From Paenibacillus mangrovi (GTDB lineage Bacteria; Bacillota; Bacilli; Paenibacillales; Paenibacillaceae), in assembly GCF_022898935.1 (NCBI RefSeq), contig NZ_JALIRP010000009.1, forward strand, positions 62,001 through 126,000: a stretch of DNA of 64,000 bases. Direction: 5' to 3'. A program made the translations under genes and the position numbers. The notes under the pieces were generated by a model. That model was not told where the DNA came from. It searched no databases and worked only from the letters and a program-made list of their open reading frames with translations. Shown here piece after piece: positions 61,594-64,000 of the stretch. Every line of letters starts with the position of its first letter. Positions within the stretch are counted from its first letter, which is position 1.

Positions 61594-63141
61594 TTACACC
61601 GTGTTATTGATTCCCGTATTGGAGCGTACGAGAATTTCATCGAATTCGACTTGATTGTCTGCTTTTCCTGTTTTACGCGACAGCATGGTGCCGATAAAAC
61701 CAGCGATAAAGCCGAGCGGAATGGAAACAATGCCTGGAGTCGTAAGAGGATACAGCGCGTGTCCAACGAATATCGCCTTTCCGGCTTCAGGATTAAATAC
61801 GTTTGGACTGACGATAACGAGTCCCACGGAGCTAATCAGACCAACCACCATAGCCCAGATCGCACCATTCGTATTAAATCGCTTCCAGAAAATTGTATAT
61901 AGAATAACAGGTAGGTTTGCACTCGCAGCAACGGCAAACGCTAGCGATACTAGGAATGCAACGTTAAGATTTTTAGCAAATAAGGCTAGAATAATGGAAA
62001 TTATAGAAATTCCGATGGAAGCATAACGTGCCATACTGATCTGCTGTTTCTCTGTCGCTTTCCCTTTTTTCAAGATTTGATTGTAGAAGTCGTGGGAGAA
62101 GGCAGCAGCGGCGGTAAGCACAAGTCCTGCTACAACGGCGAGAATGGTCGCAAATGCTACAGCAGAAATAAATGCAAATAGCATATTGCCACCCAGTGCT
62201 TTTGCGAGCAGCGGAGCAGCCATGTTCCCTGCTTTATCCGCAACGGTAATATCACCATTTCCAACGAAGGCAGCAGCGCCAAAACCTAAGAAAATCGTCA
62301 TAACATAGAAAATACCGATAATCCAAGTTGCGTATACAACAGAGCTGCGAGCTGTTTTCGCATTTTTAACCGTAAAGAAGCGGACAAGAATATGAGGGAG
62401 GCCTGCAGTTCCAAGTACTAATCCCATCGTCAAGGACAGTGTATCCAGACCATCTTTATATTTAACACCAGGGTTAAGGAAATTCTCTTTGAGTGGCGTT
62501 GCTTCTTTGACATGATCGAACATGCCTGTGATGCTCCAGTTGAATTTGTATAGCACGATAATCGAGATTAGAAGCGTTCCGCCCATAAGCAAAATTGCTT
62601 TGATAATCTGTACCCAGCTCGTTGCGTGCATTCCGCCAAAAGTAACGTAGACTGTCATGAGAACACCTACGATGATGACGGAGGTTGAAAAATCAATCCC
62701 GAGAAGCAGCTTGATCAAAGCTCCTGCACCTACAAGCTGTGCAAGCATATAGAAGATGGATATGGCAATAGTATTAAACGCAGCAAATCCGCGAATTTTT
62801 GCAGTTTTAAAGCGAACGGCAATCATATCCGCAAAAGTATATTTTCCTAAATTTCTTAAAGGTTCTGCGACTAAAAAAAGTACGACTAAGTAAGCAACAA
62901 GGAATCCGATACTGTAGAAAAATCCATCAAATCCTGCTAACGCAATCGATCCCGCAATTCCTAAGAACGAAGCCGCTGACATATAGTCTCCGGCAATCGC
63001 CATCCCGTTCTGCCATCCGGTCAATCCGCCTCCAGCAGTATAGAATTCGCTTGCAGATTTATTTTTTTTCGAAGCCCAGTATGTAATGACGAGTGTCAAG
63101 GCAACGATGACTAAAAACATAATAAATGCAGCAGTGTTCAT
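61594..63141 (-). CDS. actP: sodium:solute symporter, acetate permease type
   Basis: The 515-residue protein has 13 predicted membrane spans and the SSS-family pattern of ActP: ASEFYTAGGGLTGWQNGMAIAGDYMSAASFLG spans residues 31-62, and GTAGLPHILVRFFTV lies near 245. ActP moves acetate and similar monocarboxylates with a cation. ATG 63141 overlaps the stop of the DUF485 gene (ATGA). A cre-like box upstream of the pair suggests CcpA control. Confidence 0.9.
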   Translation of the reverse strand: MNTAAFIMFLVIVALTLVITYWASKKNKSASEFYTAGGGLTGWQNGMAIAGDYMSAASFLGIAGSIALAGFDGFFYSIGFLVAYLVVLFLVAEPLRNLGKYTFADMIAVRFKTAKIRGFAAFNTIAISIFYMLAQLVGAGALIKLLLGIDFSTSVIIVGVLMTVYVTFGGMHATSWVQIIKAILLMGGTLLISIIVLYKFNWSITGMFDHVKEATPLKENFLNPGVKYKDGLDTLSLTMGLVLGTAGLPHILVRFFTVKNAKTARSSVVYATWIIGIFYVMTIFLGFGAAAFVGNGDITVADKAGNMAAPLLAKALGGNMLFAFISAVAFATILAVVAGLVLTAAAAFSHDFYNQILKKGKATEKQQISMARYASIGISIISIILALFAKNLNVAFLVSLAFAVAASANLPVILYTIFWKRFNTNGAIWAMVVGLISSVGLVIVSPNVFNPEAGKAIFVGHALYPLTTPGIVSIPLGFIAGFIGTMLSRKTGKADNQVEFDEILVRSNTGINNTV

Positions 63142-63485
63142 AGCGACCTCTCTTTCTCAGCTACAATTTGGTCGGAAATTCTATCGAATTTAGTAGCTTT
63201 TTTGTAGTAGATCATACAAAATGCCCAGGTCATGATAAATTGCAGAAAGGCAAAGACCCAAGCCCATGTAATACTGCCGTAAAAGGAATGATTCAAGATG
63301 TTAGTGTAGGATGTAAGGATCGGTAGGGCGAAATAGAAGCAAAGGAAGAAGATTGTTAGAGGAATAATGAATGTTTTCTTTGTTCGAATCAGCTTTCTGA
63401 AGTTATCTGACTTCGCAATTGATGAGTATTGTTCGGGAGTTAATTCCTGCCTCGCACGATCGGCGGTTAACTTTTTTTTTGCCAT
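63138..63485 (-). CDS. DUF485 membrane protein, partner of the acetate symporter
   Basis: About 115 residues with two membrane spans and the DUF485 core FRKLIRTKKTFIIPLTIFFLC. YjcH-type DUF485 proteins always travel with ActP symporters and are thought to act as a subunit. I choose ATG 63485 behind GAGAGGGA; the frame starts two codons earlier. Confidence 0.88.
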   Translation of the reverse strand: MAKKKLTADRARQELTPEQYSSIAKSDNFRKLIRTKKTFIIPLTIFFLCFYFALPILTSYTNILNHSFYGSITWAWVFAFLQFIMTWAFCMIYYKKATKFDRISDQIVAEKERSL

Positions 63486-63529
63486 CAGCAATCCCTCTCA
63501 TTCAATTAATATACCTGCATAGTACAAAA

Positions 63530-63544
63530 ACGAAGCGCTTTCAA
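63530..63544 (-). promoter_or_regulatory. cre-like box of the symporter operon
   Basis: On the minus strand TTGAAAGCGCTTCGT fits the cre consensus at all but one fixed position. It lies about 45 bases upstream of the DUF485 start. Confidence 0.6.
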
Positions 63545-63690
63545 AACATGCCGTACAATTGTAAGTGGCCACCACCTTCAACGCAAATATGTACAATTTG
63601 TGAAAAAAACAATTCGAAAATATTATACAATAATGTTTAAAGTTGTAAAGATATAAATTGTTTGTATTTTTTAATCGTCCGAAGCTGACC

Positions 63691-64000
63691 TTGAAGCAGG
63701 AGCTGTACATGGGCAATTTCAAAAAGCTGCTGACCGGCGAATTGGATCATAAGCAGTTCGAACTCAAGTTTCAGGAGGAAGCGGAAGATCAGAAAGACCC
63801 TTCGCGGGTGCTGCTTCATCAAGCTCTGCAGACTGGAGATCCGGAGGAGTGGCAGGATCTGATGCTGCTGCTCGTGGACAAAATGATGGCGGACACGACG
63901 TATGAACGGGATACGGTCATTACGTTCGTACGCGGACAATACTACCGGCCGACCAAGGCGAGGAATGAGGAAGCCGAGGAGACAGGGAATGACGAAGTGT
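63691..64000 (+). pseudogene. 5'-truncated second copy of the DUF4317 gene, open at the window end
   Basis: From 63693 the sequence tracks 60414-60720 of the intact gene with about a dozen substitutions and no frameshift. The 5' flank is unrelated AT-rich sequence with stops in frame at 63646. The only starts are TTG codons without a ribosome site, or the internal ATG 63706. It is therefore probably a truncated duplicate, but its 3' end is beyond the window and the copy could be recent. Confidence 0.75.

Noticed and set aside
1..64000. CRISPR arrays, rRNA or tRNA genes, prophage or conjugative modules
   Set aside because: No regularly spaced short repeats, no RNA gene signatures and no phage or conjugation proteins were found.

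Overview
The window looks like a Paenibacillus or close relative. The supporting signs are moderate GC with low-GC patches, strong AGGAGG-type ribosome binding sites, TTG/GTG starts, lipoprotein solute-binding proteins, CcpA-type cre boxes, a SpoVB-type flippase and many sugar ABC operons with AraC/ArsR/ROK regulators. No rRNA, tRNA or CRISPR array was seen. It is an accessory-rich stretch of sugar and small-molecule uptake operons, separated by worn gene remnants.

Layout. 1-5.5 kb: a cre-controlled sugar ABC operon (binding protein plus two permeases), two remnants (a possible HEAT-type gene and an ECF sigma factor) and a ClC-family chloride transporter. 5.5-7.1 kb: a TetR regulator and an SDR enzyme that share one operator sequence. 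7.3-18.35 kb: a ROK regulator with a consensus promoter and operator, then an Fe3+/polyamine-type ABC transporter, a secreted PIG-L deacetylase with NEW3 domains, an argininosuccinate-lyase-like enzyme and a BadF-type amino-sugar kinase. This co-oriented, partly overlapping set is the best candidate for an undescribed catabolic system. 18.5-21.5 kb: an AraC regulator and two Gfo/Idh/MocA-type proteins. 21.6-28.9 kb: a truncated SDR, an XRE/SDR divergent pair, a DUF4855 protein beside a decayed copy, an AlkZ-like protein, an epoxide-hydrolase remnant and guanine deaminase. 29.0-30.8 kb: an IS200/IS605 element with TnpA, TnpB and a probable omega RNA.

30.8-34.4 kb: nirB-nirD-nirC behind two FNR-like boxes. 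34.5-40.4 kb: a 3' gene scar, an acyltransferase, a second AraC paralog and a sugar ABC operon. 40.4-46.2 kb: a TetR-MFS-peroxiredoxin-VOC cassette, a group II intron fragment, a permease scar, a cupin protein, and a divergent HxlR/DUF899 pair with direct-repeat operators. 46.4-48.9 kb: a methyltransferase and SpoVB. 49.3-56.5 kb: an ArsR-type regulator, a cre box, a third sugar ABC transporter, a membrane acyltransferase and a GH2 glycosidase. 56.5-57.2 kb: debris of an unknown gene and of rlmD. 57.3-64 kb: a self-regulated membrane-protein/HTH pair, Dus, a small conserved protein, DUF4317, an acetate-type symporter with its DUF485 partner, and a 5'-truncated second DUF4317 copy running off the window.

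Together the genes describe a saprophyte that imports sugars under carbon catabolite control. In all four ABC operons a hairpin separates the binding-protein gene from the genes behind it. Repeated terminators and orphan 3' ends point to past duplication and deletion among these operons.
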